A stretch of 64,000 nucleotides of DNA from Halolactibacillus miurensis (GTDB taxonomy: Bacteria; Bacillota; Bacilli; Bacillales; Amphibacillaceae). The stretch is from contig NZ_FPAI01000002.1 in assembly GCF_900116255.1 (NCBI RefSeq), forward strand, positions 62,001 to 126,000. Direction: 5' to 3'. Below the pieces are notes generated by a model, which was given only the letters and a program-made list of their open reading frames with translations, was not told the origin of the DNA and ran no database searches. Shown piece by piece: positions 27,774 to 36,836 of this stretch. Position 1 is the stretch's first letter, and each line of letters starts with the position of its first letter. A program made the translations under genes and the position numbers.

Positions 27774-28329
27774 ACAACAGGCGCTTAGCCTCGTAAAACC
27801 ACATTTAACAGAGACCCGCTATCTTCATACAGAGCGTGTCGTTGAAACGGCTCTTGCGTTGGCCGCACGGTTTCATGTTGATCCAGAAAAAGCGATGCTT
27901 GCGAGTGCTTTTCATGATTATTGTAAATATCGGTCGTTAGATGAAATGAGACAACTGATTGAAGACAGCGACCAGTTACCACTACATTTATTAGATTTTC
28001 ACCATGAATTGTGGCACGGGCCGGTGGCGTCTATTTTAGTAGAGACTGAATTAGGTATTAAAGATAGGGCGATACAATCAGCGATTTATTGGCATACAAC
28101 CGGTCATGCCAACATGACAGATTTAGAAAAAATCGTCTATTTAGCTGACTATATTGAACCAGGTCGGGTCATTCCTGGGATTGAACACGTCAGACGGGTA
28201 GCTAATTATGACTTAGACCAAGCGGTATTTTTAGCTTGTAAAAATTCCATCGGTTTTCTCGTCAGCAAGTCACGTAAGGTTTACCCAGAAACATTAAATT
28301 TATATAATGACTTAGTCGGTACGATATAA
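27766..28329 (+). CDS. yqeK: HD-domain Ap4A hydrolase YqeK
   Basis: Symmetrical diadenosine-tetraphosphatase of the HD superfamily. The 187-residue product has the HD pair in SAFHDYCKYRSL, upstream histidine in RYLHTERVVETA, and later H residues in IYWHTTGHANMT with LADYIEPGR. The RBS AAAGGAG lies inside the nadD tail. It is cotranscribed with nadD and rsfS. Confidence 0.92.
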   Translation: MNKQQALSLVKPHLTETRYLHTERVVETALALAARFHVDPEKAMLASAFHDYCKYRSLDEMRQLIEDSDQLPLHLLDFHHELWHGPVASILVETELGIKDRAIQSAIYWHTTGHANMTDLEKIVYLADYIEPGRVIPGIEHVRRVANYDLDQAVFLACKNSIGFLVSKSRKVYPETLNLYNDLVGTI

Positions 28330-28361
28330 GAATGAATGAAATTATATTAGGAGGGGTTTTA

Positions 28362-28718
28362 TTGGATAGTCGAACTTTATTAGAACTAGCAGCAACAGCA
28401 GCTGATGATAAACGCGCGGAAGATATTATTGGATTGGATATGAGAGAATTAACATCGGTCGCTGATTATTATCTCATTTGTGATGGGTCAAATGAACGTC
28501 AAGTTCAAGCTATTGCGCGTGAAATAAAAGATCAAGCCGAAAAAAGTGGCATCAACGTTAAACGACTCGAAGGTTTTGATAAGGCACGTTGGATTCTCGT
28601 TGATTTAGGCGATGTTGTCTGTCATGTATTTCATCAGGAAGAACGTAATTACTACAATTTAGAGCGCCTTTGGGGAGATGCACCTGTCCTTATGTTAGCA
28701 TCCAATCATGAGGCGTAA
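28362..28718 (+). CDS. rsfS: Ribosomal silencing factor RsfS (YqeL)
   Basis: Binds L14 of the large subunit and blocks subunit joining. The DUF143 protein shows ATAADDKRAEDIIGLDMREL, ADYYLICDGSNERQVQAIA and RWILVDLGDVVCHVFH. TTG at 28362 is the likely start: AGGAGGGG lies 5 bases before it and the product is then 118 residues, the family length. An ATG at 28332 lies upstream of that site and would add an unsupported extension. Confidence 0.92.
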   Translation: MDSRTLLELAATAADDKRAEDIIGLDMRELTSVADYYLICDGSNERQVQAIAREIKDQAEKSGINVKRLEGFDKARWILVDLGDVVCHVFHQEERNYYNLERLWGDAPVLMLASNHEA

Positions 28719-28720
28719 CG

Positions 28721-29458
28721 ATGTCTTACCAACATTTAGCTGCGCTTTATGACGAATTAATGCAAGATGCCCCGTATGACGAATGGGTATCGTTTACGGA
28801 AAAAATGCTTGAAACACCAGTCACAGCGATTTTAGATGTCGGTTGTGGCACGGGCCAAATTACCCGTCGGTTAAGTCAAAAAGGTTACCAGATGACGGGT
28901 GTTGATTTATCTGAGGAGATGCTGATTGAAGCGGCTAATGATCCAAGTGTTGAAACGAGTCACATTCAGTGGATAAAACAAGACATGAGGGAATTGGCAG
29001 GGTTTAATGATCAAGCGCTGATTGTGAGCTATTGTGATGTCTTAAACTATATCACGGAAAAAGAGGATGTCTTAAAAGCGTTTCGAGCGATTCATCAAAG
29101 TCTCGCCAGAGATGGGCAATTTATGTTTGATGTCCATAGCTTAGCACATGTTCAGTCGATGAGTGATCACATCTATTCAGAAGTCCAAGATGATTACAGT
29201 TACATTTGGTTTTGTGACCGTGGTCAGGCTGAGGGTGAGATGTTTCATGACATGACATTCTTTATTAAAGAAGGCCATTGTTATCAGCGTTATGATGAAA
29301 GTCATCATCAAAGAACATACAGTATGGCGACTTATACCGATTTGTTAAAACAAGCGGGATTTAATGACGTTCGCGTGTATAAAGATTTTGAGACAGATCC
29401 CATCACATTGGCTGATGAACATCACAGTGAACGACTCTTTTTTATTGCGAAAAAATAA
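28721..29458 (+). CDS. yqeM: SAM-dependent methyltransferase YqeM
   Basis: Class I methyltransferase at the conserved end of the yqeG cluster. The 245-residue product has motif I ILDVGCGTGQITRRL, acidic motif GVDLSEEML, and post-motif VSYCDVLNYI. The start lies 2 bases after the rsfS stop codon. The substrate is not known. Confidence 0.9.
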   Translation: MSYQHLAALYDELMQDAPYDEWVSFTEKMLETPVTAILDVGCGTGQITRRLSQKGYQMTGVDLSEEMLIEAANDPSVETSHIQWIKQDMRELAGFNDQALIVSYCDVLNYITEKEDVLKAFRAIHQSLARDGQFMFDVHSLAHVQSMSDHIYSEVQDDYSYIWFCDRGQAEGEMFHDMTFFIKEGHCYQRYDESHHQRTYSMATYTDLLKQAGFNDVRVYKDFETDPITLADEHHSERLFFIAKK

Positions 29459-29485
29459 TGGGCAGGCTGTAGACACTCATTTTTG

Positions 29486-29531
29486 ACAGAAAGGCGAGTG
29501 AAATTTAATTTCATTCGCCTTTCTGTTTTTA
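29486..29531 (+). terminator. Terminator of the yqeG-yqeM operon
   Basis: ACAGAAAGGCGAGTGAAAT opposes ATTTCATTCGCCTTTCTGT, a long near-perfect stem with a 3-base loop, followed by TTTTT. Confidence 0.92.
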
Positions 29532-29631
29532 TATTCGCATTTACGAGATCTATCCCCCTCTTTTGACGAACAATGAAATATGTTATAAGTAAAGAGATCA
29601 TATCGAAAGGTTGTTGAAAAGGGGAGATGAG

Positions 29632-30267
29632 ATGGGACGTATAAATGACTATAAATGGGTAATCGCCCTTGTGATCTTACTATTATTTGGTACAATCCTT
29701 ATTTTGACTAAAAAAGAACAGGCGCTAATCGAAACCCCGCTCGAGACAGAAGAGACAAGTGAGGACTCACTAGAACACATGATGGCGGATGCTGAAACAG
29801 AGGCAACGGAAAATAGTGTAGCGTCTAAACAAGCTGGAAGCTTTATGTATGTTGACGTTAAAGGTGAAGTGTATCAACCGGGTGTCTATCGTGTAACGGA
29901 GGGGATGCGCATTCTTGATGTTATTGAAGATGCGGGTGGCTTTTCGAATGATGCTGATGTTAATCAAGTGAATTTAGCGATGAAAGTATACGATGAAATG
30001 GTCATTTATGTGCCGCATGAAAATGAGGTGGAAGAAGGAGAGAAGTTGGACCTCTACCCGGGTCAGAATCATGATAAAATAAGAATCAATGAGGCGACAA
30101 TAGATGAGCTGATTTCTTTACCGGGCATTGGGGAGAAAAAGGCAGAAGCGATTCTTCAATACATCGAGTCCAATGGACCGTTTCAATCACCGGATGACCT
30201 AACAGAAGTTGAGGGAATAGGTGAGAAGACAGTGGCTAATTTTTCGGATCACATTCAAGTGCCTTAA
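29632..30267 (+). CDS. comEA: Competence protein ComEA (DNA receptor)
   Basis: Membrane-anchored double-stranded DNA receptor for natural transformation. The 211-residue product has one N-terminal membrane helix (WVIALVILLLFGTILIL), an SLBB domain (about 75-135, YVDVKGEVYQPGVYRV), and a C-terminal helix-hairpin-helix DNA-binding domain (INEATIDELISLPGIGEKKA). ATG 29632 follows GGGGAGATGAG; the upstream ATG at 29611 does not. It is followed by comEB and comEC. Confidence 0.94.
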   Translation: MGRINDYKWVIALVILLLFGTILILTKKEQALIETPLETEETSEDSLEHMMADAETEATENSVASKQAGSFMYVDVKGEVYQPGVYRVTEGMRILDVIEDAGGFSNDADVNQVNLAMKVYDEMVIYVPHENEVEEGEKLDLYPGQNHDKIRINEATIDELISLPGIGEKKAEAILQYIESNGPFQSPDDLTEVEGIGEKTVANFSDHIQVP

Positions 30268-30294
30268 GGCACAAATAAGAAAGGAAGGGATTAT

Positions 30295-30756
30295 ATGGAG
30301 AGAATTTCTTGGCACCAATATTTTATGGCGCAGACGCACTTGATTGCGCTGAGAAGTACCTGTGAGCGATTGACGGTTGGAGCGACGATTGTTAGAGATA
30401 AACGAATAATTGCCGGTGGCTATAATGGCAGTGTGTCTGGTAGTGCTCATTGCATTGATGATGGTTGTTATGTCATTGATAACCATTGTGTGAGAACCGT
30501 ACATGCGGAAATGAATGCTGTTTTACAATGTGCTAAATTTGGCGTACCGACAGATGGATCAGAAATATATGTCACACATTTCCCGTGTTTGCAGTGTACG
30601 AAATCCATTATTCAGGCAGGGATTAAAAAGGTATACTATGCGAAAGATTATAAAAATCATCCGTATGCGATAGAATTATTTGGTGAAGCTGGAGTTGAGA
30701 CGGAGAAAATCCCGCTTGACGACGAAGCTCTTCAACTGGTACATACACTTGAGTAG
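30295..30756 (+). CDS. comEB: ComEB, dCMP deaminase family protein
   Basis: Zinc-dependent deoxycytidylate deaminase family member encoded in the comE locus. The 153-residue product shows the zinc-site histidine and glutamate in VHAEMNAV and the cysteine pair in HFPCLQCTKSI. A further CVRTVHAE context is normal. It is dispensable for transformation in Bacillus subtilis; here it sits between comEA and comEC. It is likely cotranscribed with both. Confidence 0.93.
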   Translation: MERISWHQYFMAQTHLIALRSTCERLTVGATIVRDKRIIAGGYNGSVSGSAHCIDDGCYVIDNHCVRTVHAEMNAVLQCAKFGVPTDGSEIYVTHFPCLQCTKSIIQAGIKKVYYAKDYKNHPYAIELFGEAGVETEKIPLDDEALQLVHTLE

Positions 30757-30761
30757 TCAGA

Positions 30762-30789
30762 GACACCTCATCGACCTAGGTGAGGTGTC
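30762..30789 (+). promoter_or_regulatory. Hairpin that can mask the comEC ribosome-binding site
   Basis: GACACCTCA (30762-30770) is a perfect complement of TGAGGTGTC (30781-30789). The right arm contains most of the comEC Shine-Dalgarno sequence GGTGAGGTG (30779-30787), and the ATG is at 30793. No T run follows, so it is not a simple terminator. Confidence 0.6.
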
Positions 30790-30792
30790 AAC

Positions 30793-33054
30793 ATGACTCA
30801 CCGATTATATTTACTTGTGCCAATGAGTCTCATAACCGTCGGTTTAACAAGCATGTCTGTTTCCTTTCTTTTGGCAACGATGATCGTTACTTCCTCTTTA
30901 GTCTTTCTTCTTTTTTTTCGATACCTCTCGCTATTAGAAGTACTCGTCTTCCTCGGTGTTTTTGTCGTCATTTTCTTTCGATTTACAGATGCATTCGAAC
31001 CCTCACTTGTCGTATATCAACAAGATCTTAAAGAGACCATCATCGGTGAAGTGACGCAAGTGAAACACCAAGAAATTGCGTACCAGCGGTTTTTAGTCAC
31101 ACCAGAAAGTCAGTCGTCAAATATTCTTGTCACCCATTTTGATTCAATCGATTTTGACCTTGTCCCTGGACAACGTTTGCGCCTGCAGTTAACGTTTGAA
31201 TCACCTGAACAGCCACAAAATCCCGGAATGTTTGACTATGATCGTTATTTACTCACAGAAAATGTGACCGCAAAAGCCGTAGCGCAAAAGATTGATTATG
31301 AAGGAGAAGCATTTTTTACACCAGTTTTTGCGTATCGACTCACATTTCTTGATTGGTTGCAAAAGCAACTAAGTGAAACGTCTTTCGGTCTAGTTAGTGC
31401 ACTCGTGTTAGGAGAAAGAAGTCTACTCGATGACTCGTTTAAAGAGCTATTCACTCGGTGGCATTTGACGCATCTCTTAGCCATTTCTGGCCTGCATGTC
31501 GGTTTGATGGTGCATATCCTCTCGTTATTTTTATCCCGAATCGGTCGTTTAAGTAAAGAAACGATGCGACTTGTGTTAATGCTTGTGTTTATTTGTTTTC
31601 CCTTTATCGCTGGAGGCACACCATCGGTGTTTCGAGCAAGTCTGGTAGGCTTATTAGGCTATTTAGCGCTCGTCATTCGAACGAAAGTGTCAACGCTTGA
31701 TGCCCTCTCATTTGTCTTTCTGTTACTTATGATCATAAAACCACATTGGCTTTATCAATTAGGGTTTCAGTATTCTTTTCTTGTTACGTTTAGCCTCGTG
31801 TTATCTCGACCGATCTTATTGCGTATTCATAAACCACTCCTTTCCTTGACTTTCATTACTTTTCTTAGTTTTTTTATCACGTTACCGCTTCAATTAAGTA
31901 AGTTTTACAGTGTGAATCTGTTTAGCTTATTCATAAACCCCTTAGTTAATCTACTGTTTTCATTCCTCATTATTCCGCTTTGTTTTGGTATGGTTATTAT
32001 CGCGTTGTTTATACCAGTTTTGTTGCCTGTTGTTGATGGGATATTAGCCATGACATTTAACGGCTTATTTTTTGTTTTAACAGAGATAGATCGGTTGTTT
32101 TATTTACCATTTGTGACCGGTAAACCGCATATGTTTCACTTAATACTATATGTCATTATACTGTTTCTCTTATTAAGGGCCGTTGATCAAACAGATTACA
32201 AGAAGGCAGGTCGTTATGGGTGGGTGATTGTGCTCACTGTTAGCATGATTAAAGCGATGCCTTACCTTAATCCTTATGGCCAAGTGACACAATTAAGTAT
32301 TGGACAAGCGAATGCGCTCGTGATTGAGTTACCACACCGACAAGGCGTCTATTTGTATGACATTGGTGCGACAACGGGAAACGATTATGTTGAAGTGACT
32401 GACGAAGCCTACACCCGTGTGGTTAAACCATTTTTACACTACCGCGGGATTCACCGTATTAACGGCGTGTTTTTATCTCATAGCCATCAAGATCACATCG
32501 GGAGTTTACCGTTTCTTATTGAGGATTTCCGAGTAGACCGTATTTATATTAATGCTTTTTTTGATCAAGCGAGTGTCCTGCCAGGGATTGATTATACGAT
32601 ACTTGAGGCTAATCAGCGCTACCAGATGAATCACCATGATTTTGATGTAGTCTTACCAACTCACCTGCAAGATGATCCAAATGATGAGTCAATGGTTATT
32701 CACACCACCTTTGGTCCGCTATCATTTTTATTAACGGGTGATATTTCGGCCCAACAAGAACAGGTCTTTATAAAACGCTACCCAAATAAACAAGTGGATG
32801 TATTAATGGTGGCACACCACGGGAGCCAAACCTCAACAGATGAGCGTCTATTAAAGCAATTTACGCCGTTGTATGCCGTTATTTCAGCGGGTCTAGACAA
32901 TAGTTTTAAACATCCCCATCCCGCTGTTATTGAGCGTCTGAACGATTATAATGTGGCCGTGTTTCGAACGGATATTGACGGGGCAGTTATCTACCGGTTC
33001 CATAAACGTAAGGGGACGTATACGTGGGACAAAACAACCACCGTAAAAAAATAA
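30793..33054 (+). CDS. comEC: DNA-uptake channel protein ComEC
   Basis: Polytopic membrane channel that carries single-stranded DNA into the cell. The 753-residue product has N-terminal membrane helices, an OB-like DUF4131 domain (about 60-170), the Competence membrane domain (about 210-470, with HLLAISGLHVGLM), and a C-terminal metallo-beta-lactamase domain with SHSHQDHIGSLPFL and VLMVAHHGSQTST. An HSHQDH cluster is kept, so the domain may be catalytically active. It is the last gene of the comE locus. Confidence 0.95.
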   Translation: MTHRLYLLVPMSLITVGLTSMSVSFLLATMIVTSSLVFLLFFRYLSLLEVLVFLGVFVVIFFRFTDAFEPSLVVYQQDLKETIIGEVTQVKHQEIAYQRFLVTPESQSSNILVTHFDSIDFDLVPGQRLRLQLTFESPEQPQNPGMFDYDRYLLTENVTAKAVAQKIDYEGEAFFTPVFAYRLTFLDWLQKQLSETSFGLVSALVLGERSLLDDSFKELFTRWHLTHLLAISGLHVGLMVHILSLFLSRIGRLSKETMRLVLMLVFICFPFIAGGTPSVFRASLVGLLGYLALVIRTKVSTLDALSFVFLLLMIIKPHWLYQLGFQYSFLVTFSLVLSRPILLRIHKPLLSLTFITFLSFFITLPLQLSKFYSVNLFSLFINPLVNLLFSFLIIPLCFGMVIIALFIPVLLPVVDGILAMTFNGLFFVLTEIDRLFYLPFVTGKPHMFHLILYVIILFLLLRAVDQTDYKKAGRYGWVIVLTVSMIKAMPYLNPYGQVTQLSIGQANALVIELPHRQGVYLYDIGATTGNDYVEVTDEAYTRVVKPFLHYRGIHRINGVFLSHSHQDHIGSLPFLIEDFRVDRIYINAFFDQASVLPGIDYTILEANQRYQMNHHDFDVVLPTHLQDDPNDESMVIHTTFGPLSFLLTGDISAQQEQVFIKRYPNKQVDVLMVAHHGSQTSTDERLLKQFTPLYAVISAGLDNSFKHPHPAVIERLNDYNVAVFRTDIDGAVIYRFHKRKGTYTWDKTTTVKK

Positions 33055-33186
33055 TCGTGAGGAACCACCGTTTCTACCTTGTCAAAGTGATGAAATAACT
33101 TTAAACTAAATGAGGGAGAACAAAACATCCAGGCATGTGTAACCATACCGGAGAGGGGGAAGCTCTAAAAAGAGCGACACTTAGAT

Positions 33187-34203
33187 ATGCATTATTTAGA
33201 AGCGAAGAAACAAATAAAAAAAATAGCGAAACAACCTGTGATCGTTATTTATGGCGATGAACAGTTTTTAATTGAATCACTTATACAATCGATCGTGGAC
33301 GTGATCTTAACTGAAGCAGAAAAAGAGGAGCAACTCATTACTTATGACATGGAAGAACAACCACTTGCCGATGCCATCCTTGAAGCAGAAACCTTTCCGT
33401 TTTTTGGTGGGAATAAAATCGTGGTGTGTGAGGGGAGTTATTTCTTAACGGGTAAAAAGGTAAGAACACCTGTAGAGCATGATCTTGATCGGTTCATCGA
33501 TTATTTGGAACAGCCAGTTGATTTTTCAACGTTGATCATTGTCGTGCCATATGAAAAATTAGATGAACGGAAAAAAGTCGTCAAAGCATTAAAAAAGCAA
33601 GGTGATCTGCTTGAATGTAAAACAATCATTGAACGCGATCTCAGCCAATGGTTTAGTTACTTTAAACAGCAGTATCAGATTGATTTTTCAAAAAGAATCG
33701 AAGACTTACTTATTCAAGAAGTGGGGACCTCACTTCAATTATTAGAAAAAGAAATTGAAAAGTTGAGTTTATTTCAAGGGACTGGTGCGATTATTGATGA
33801 AGATGCGAAAGCACTGATCTCTCACTCGGCAAAAGCATCAAGTTTTACGCTCGTTGATGCGGTGATGAACCGTGACCTTTCTTTAGCGATAAACACCTAT
33901 AAAGATCTCGTCCGTCTAAATGAAGAAGAGATTGGTTTATTAGCTTTACTATCTTCGCAAATTCGAACGATTTATCAAGTAAAAACGTTACTGACAAAAG
34001 GATATAGTCAAAAACAAATTGCCCAGCAGATTAAAGTACACCCTTATGTCGTTAAGATGTCAGAAACACGCGCGAAGCGGTTTAATCTTAATCAACTATA
34101 TCAAGCCCTTGATTTGTGTGCTGAAACGGATTACACGATTAAGCAAGGAAAAATGGATAAACGTTTAGCTTTTGAAATGTTGCTCTATCAGCTCGTCATA
34201 TAA
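33187..34203 (+). CDS. holA: DNA polymerase III delta subunit
   Basis: Clamp-loader subunit that opens the sliding clamp. The 338-residue product has the N-terminal VIVIYGDEQFLIESLI, the central SQWFSYFKQQYQIDFS, and the C-terminal KQGKMDKRLAFEMLLYQL typical of YqeN. The start is unusual: an in-frame stop at 33166 rules out earlier starts. The only strong purine-rich site (GAGAGGGGG) lies over 20 bases before the ATG, with a small GCTCT/AGAGC hairpin between. The closest spaced site is weak. Confidence 0.92.
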   Translation: MHYLEAKKQIKKIAKQPVIVIYGDEQFLIESLIQSIVDVILTEAEKEEQLITYDMEEQPLADAILEAETFPFFGGNKIVVCEGSYFLTGKKVRTPVEHDLDRFIDYLEQPVDFSTLIIVVPYEKLDERKKVVKALKKQGDLLECKTIIERDLSQWFSYFKQQYQIDFSKRIEDLLIQEVGTSLQLLEKEIEKLSLFQGTGAIIDEDAKALISHSAKASSFTLVDAVMNRDLSLAINTYKDLVRLNEEEIGLLALLSSQIRTIYQVKTLLTKGYSQKQIAQQIKVHPYVVKMSETRAKRFNLNQLYQALDLCAETDYTIKQGKMDKRLAFEMLLYQLVI

Positions 34204-34261
34204 CATCTAGAAACATCAATCTGTGGTCAGGGTTTAAACAGGCGTATCACTAAATGAAAAA

Positions 34262-34320
34262 AATGACCAAACAAAAAACGATCCTTTTCGAATGAGGATC
34301 GTTTTTTTATGTTGGTCATT
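34262..34320. terminator. Bidirectional terminator between holA and rpsT
   Basis: AAAAAACGATCC opposes GGATCGTTTTTTT (34273-34308). An outer inverted repeat AATGACCAA/TTGGTCATT (34262-34270 and 34312-34320) can extend it. It serves holA and reverse-strand rpsT. Confidence 0.88.
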
Positions 34321-34328
34321 GAAGTTGT

Positions 34329-34595
34329 TTATGCACCTAATTGGTTTACTTTTCTCACTAAACGTGATTTTTGACGTGAACCATTGTTTTTATGCACAAT
34401 GCCTTTTTGAACCGCTTTATCAATTTTTTTAATTGCAACGTTAAGAGCTACTTTCGCATCCTCAACATTGTTTTCATTTACTAATTTTTCAACGCGCTTA
34501 ATCATTGAACGCATTTCAGTTTTAACTGGTGCATTAAGTAAACGAGCATCCTCATTTACGCGGATACGTTTTTTAGCTGATTTAATATTTGCCAT
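34329..34595 (-). CDS. rpsT: Small ribosomal subunit protein bS20
   Basis: bS20 binds 16S rRNA in the 30S body. The 88-residue basic product starts ANIKSAKKRIR after Met, and ends KKAVQKGIVHKNN and RQKSRLVRKVNQL-type sequence. ATG 34595 follows GGAGGTGA; the longer frame adds an unsupported FIGGGEIN extension that overlaps the site. It faces holA across a shared terminator. Confidence 0.97.
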   Translation of the reverse strand: MANIKSAKKRIRVNEDARLLNAPVKTEMRSMIKRVEKLVNENNVEDAKVALNVAIKKIDKAVQKGIVHKNNGSRQKSRLVRKVNQLGA

Positions 34596-34650
34596 GTTTA
34601 TTTCACCTCCACCTATAAACATCCATATAAATAATCATGGAACAGATGCT

Positions 34651-34679
34651 ATTGTACCAAAGGTTCTTAAAGTTTTCAA
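34651..34679 (-). promoter_or_regulatory. Promoter of rpsT
   Basis: Reverse strand TTGAAA (34679-34674), 17-base spacer, TACAAT (34656-34651) with TGG before it as an extended -10. Confidence 0.72.
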
Positions 34680-34764
34680 TATAAATATGTTGAATTTGAC
34701 AACTTTGTTTTAAAAAAGTCGTGAAGTGGACAAGCTAGAAAAAAATATAAAGGAAGTGTAGCAA

Positions 34765-35790
34765 GTGAAGTCCTCTGAAAACCAACCATTATTTACGAGT
34801 GATTTAATTTTAGAATTGGATGAAGTATTAAATGTATCTAACCTTGATGAGACTGAGACAGGCATATCAGTAAAGGAAACGATACATGCAGATATAAACG
34901 TATCTGAAGTGATGATTTCAGATATAGGTGAAGAAAGGACGGGGAAGAAAGCGGGTAAATATATGTCGTTTCATTTGCCTCAACCGCTCAATGATCGGCA
35001 AGGTGTGATTGAAACAGTCGCTCAGGCAATGAATCAGTTAATTGGCTCCCCTGAGCGATACCCAACCATCCTCGTTGTTGGTTTAGGTAATCAAAATGTC
35101 ACGCCTGATGCGCTTGGTCCGCTAGTCGTTGGACATTTAGATATGACCGCACATTTACCTGAAAAATCTCGTCCGTTCGTTAGTGGGTTTGTTCCAGGCG
35201 TGATGGGCGTCACAGGGATGGAAACGGAAAAACTAGTCAAAGGTGTAGTGGAACAAACCAATCCATCGCTCGTGATTCTTATCGATGCCTTAAAGGCGCG
35301 CCATATCGAACGATTGAATCGGACAATTCAATTGACAGATACCGGTATTCAACCCGGTTCTGGTGTCGGTCAACGCCGTACATCGATTGATCGAGATTAT
35401 TTAGGTGTCCCTGTCATCAGTATAGGTATTCCAACGGTGGTTGATGCCGTGACAATTACGTATGACGCGATGATGTTGTTGTCACAGTACTTTAATCGCG
35501 CCCAATCAGCAGTGGATGCACCAAGGCAGCGATTATTTTCTGGCAGTTTACATGTGGGGGACCTCGGCGATACGGAAGCTCTACCAAAAGAGCAAGCGAA
35601 AAAGTATTTTGGATTATTTGGCTCACTGTCTCACGAGGACCAACGTCAATTAATGACGGAAGTACTAACTGAAGAAGGTAGAAATTTGATCGTCACACAA
35701 AAATCAATCGATGAAGACATCGATTACCTGAATCGATTGTTAGCTGAAGGGATTACTGAATATGTGAGACAGGCATCATCACAGTTCTAA
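34765..35790 (+). CDS. gpr: Spore germination protease GPR
   Basis: Self-processing aspartic-type protease that degrades small acid-soluble spore proteins at germination. The 341-residue product keeps the family aspartates in NVTPDALGPLVVGHLDM and VILIDALKAR, plus GSGVGQRRTSID and PTVVDAVTI. The start is GTG after AAAGGAAGTG. A short N-terminal propeptide is expected. Its presence together with spoIIP indicates a functional sporulation pathway. No convincing sigma-G promoter was seen. Confidence 0.94.
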   Translation: MKSSENQPLFTSDLILELDEVLNVSNLDETETGISVKETIHADINVSEVMISDIGEERTGKKAGKYMSFHLPQPLNDRQGVIETVAQAMNQLIGSPERYPTILVVGLGNQNVTPDALGPLVVGHLDMTAHLPEKSRPFVSGFVPGVMGVTGMETEKLVKGVVEQTNPSLVILIDALKARHIERLNRTIQLTDTGIQPGSGVGQRRTSIDRDYLGVPVISIGIPTVVDAVTITYDAMMLLSQYFNRAQSAVDAPRQRLFSGSLHVGDLGDTEALPKEQAKKYFGLFGSLSHEDQRQLMTEVLTEEGRNLIVTQKSIDEDIDYLNRLLAEGITEYVRQASSQF

Positions 35791-35844
35791 GATTAAGGCG
35801 TTAAGCATAGATTAAGCAAGGCGTAATAAGGAAAGGGGATGTCT

Positions 35845-36786
35845 ATGCTTAAACGCCAAAGTGAACGGTCATATTATCTTTTGCAACTCGTGTTTATTAG
35901 CTTATTTATCACCGGTTTATTCATTATCAGTTCCTTTATATCATTGGAGACGTTGATGTTTGATCAGCTACCGTTGATGAATCCAGATACATTATTCGCT
36001 AAGTCTACTCATACGGCGATAGAAGAAACACCGCTCATTACTTCCCTAATAAAGCCGATGGGGCCTGTAAATGACTATTTGGTGGCACATTATCAAGTAG
36101 AAGACATCCCGGAAGATCATGCGCGTACGGTAGTGCAAAAAGTCAAAACAACATCAACACAAAAGCGTGCGAGTATATTTCTTTATACGACGCATAATCG
36201 CGAATCATTTCTACCCGAGTTAGGTCATAGTCAACCTAACCTGGCCTTTAGTGACACGTCCAATATTCAGTCACTATTACCGTTTTTTGAAGAGGCATTA
36301 GAAAACGATGGTTTTCAGCTCTATACGGATACAACAGATATTCAATCGGTGTTAAAAGCGGAGAACTTAACTTATCAAAAGTCATATGACGTATCTAGAC
36401 GCTCGCTAGAACAAATCCTCAAACAAGTACCTGATTTAGCTTTTAGTTTTGATTTGCACCGGGACAGTAATCGAAGAGCGGTTACGACAACTGAGATCGA
36501 CGGTACCTCACATGCGAAATTTTTGTTTGTTATCGGTAAAGATCATCAGGATTATCATAAAAACGAAGCGTTTGCCAATCAATTATCTGATGCGTTAAAT
36601 AGCCACTATCCTGGTTTAAGTCGAGGAGTAAAATTACTAGGTGGCAGTGGTAGAAACGGGATATATAATCAAGATGTATCACCAACAAGTATATTAATAG
36701 AAGTCGGTGGTGTTGATAACTCCTTAGCAGAATGTCGGGCGTCCTTAGAAAAACTTGCGAAGACGTTAAATGGTTTACTTGACTAG
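35845..36786 (+). CDS. spoIIP: Stage II sporulation protein P
   Basis: Membrane-anchored peptidoglycan amidase/endopeptidase that works with SpoIID and SpoIIM in engulfment. The product is 313 residues. One N-terminal membrane helix is followed by an extracellular amidase domain with LYTTHNRESFLPEL, FSFDLHRDSNRR and ILIEVGGVDNSLAEC. ATG 35845 is chosen because GGGG directly abuts ATG 35839 but is 6 bases from 35845. It follows gpr as in Bacillus subtilis. Confidence 0.94.
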   Translation: MLKRQSERSYYLLQLVFISLFITGLFIISSFISLETLMFDQLPLMNPDTLFAKSTHTAIEETPLITSLIKPMGPVNDYLVAHYQVEDIPEDHARTVVQKVKTTSTQKRASIFLYTTHNRESFLPELGHSQPNLAFSDTSNIQSLLPFFEEALENDGFQLYTDTTDIQSVLKAENLTYQKSYDVSRRSLEQILKQVPDLAFSFDLHRDSNRRAVTTTEIDGTSHAKFLFVIGKDHQDYHKNEAFANQLSDALNSHYPGLSRGVKLLGGSGRNGIYNQDVSPTSILIEVGGVDNSLAECRASLEKLAKTLNGLLD

Positions 36787-36836
36787 TCTCGCCGTGTTGA
36801 CTAAATAATCATCATAAAAGAGAGGGAGAAAAAAGT

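Noticed and set aside
34680-34764. Sigma-G promoter of gpr
   Set aside because: Only CAAGCTA resembles the -10 CATACTA and no matching -35 is present at proper spacing.
35791-35844. Sigma-E/sigma-K promoter of spoIIP
   Set aside because: CATAGATTA fits a -10 pattern, but no acceptable -35 lies upstream, so the site was not listed.
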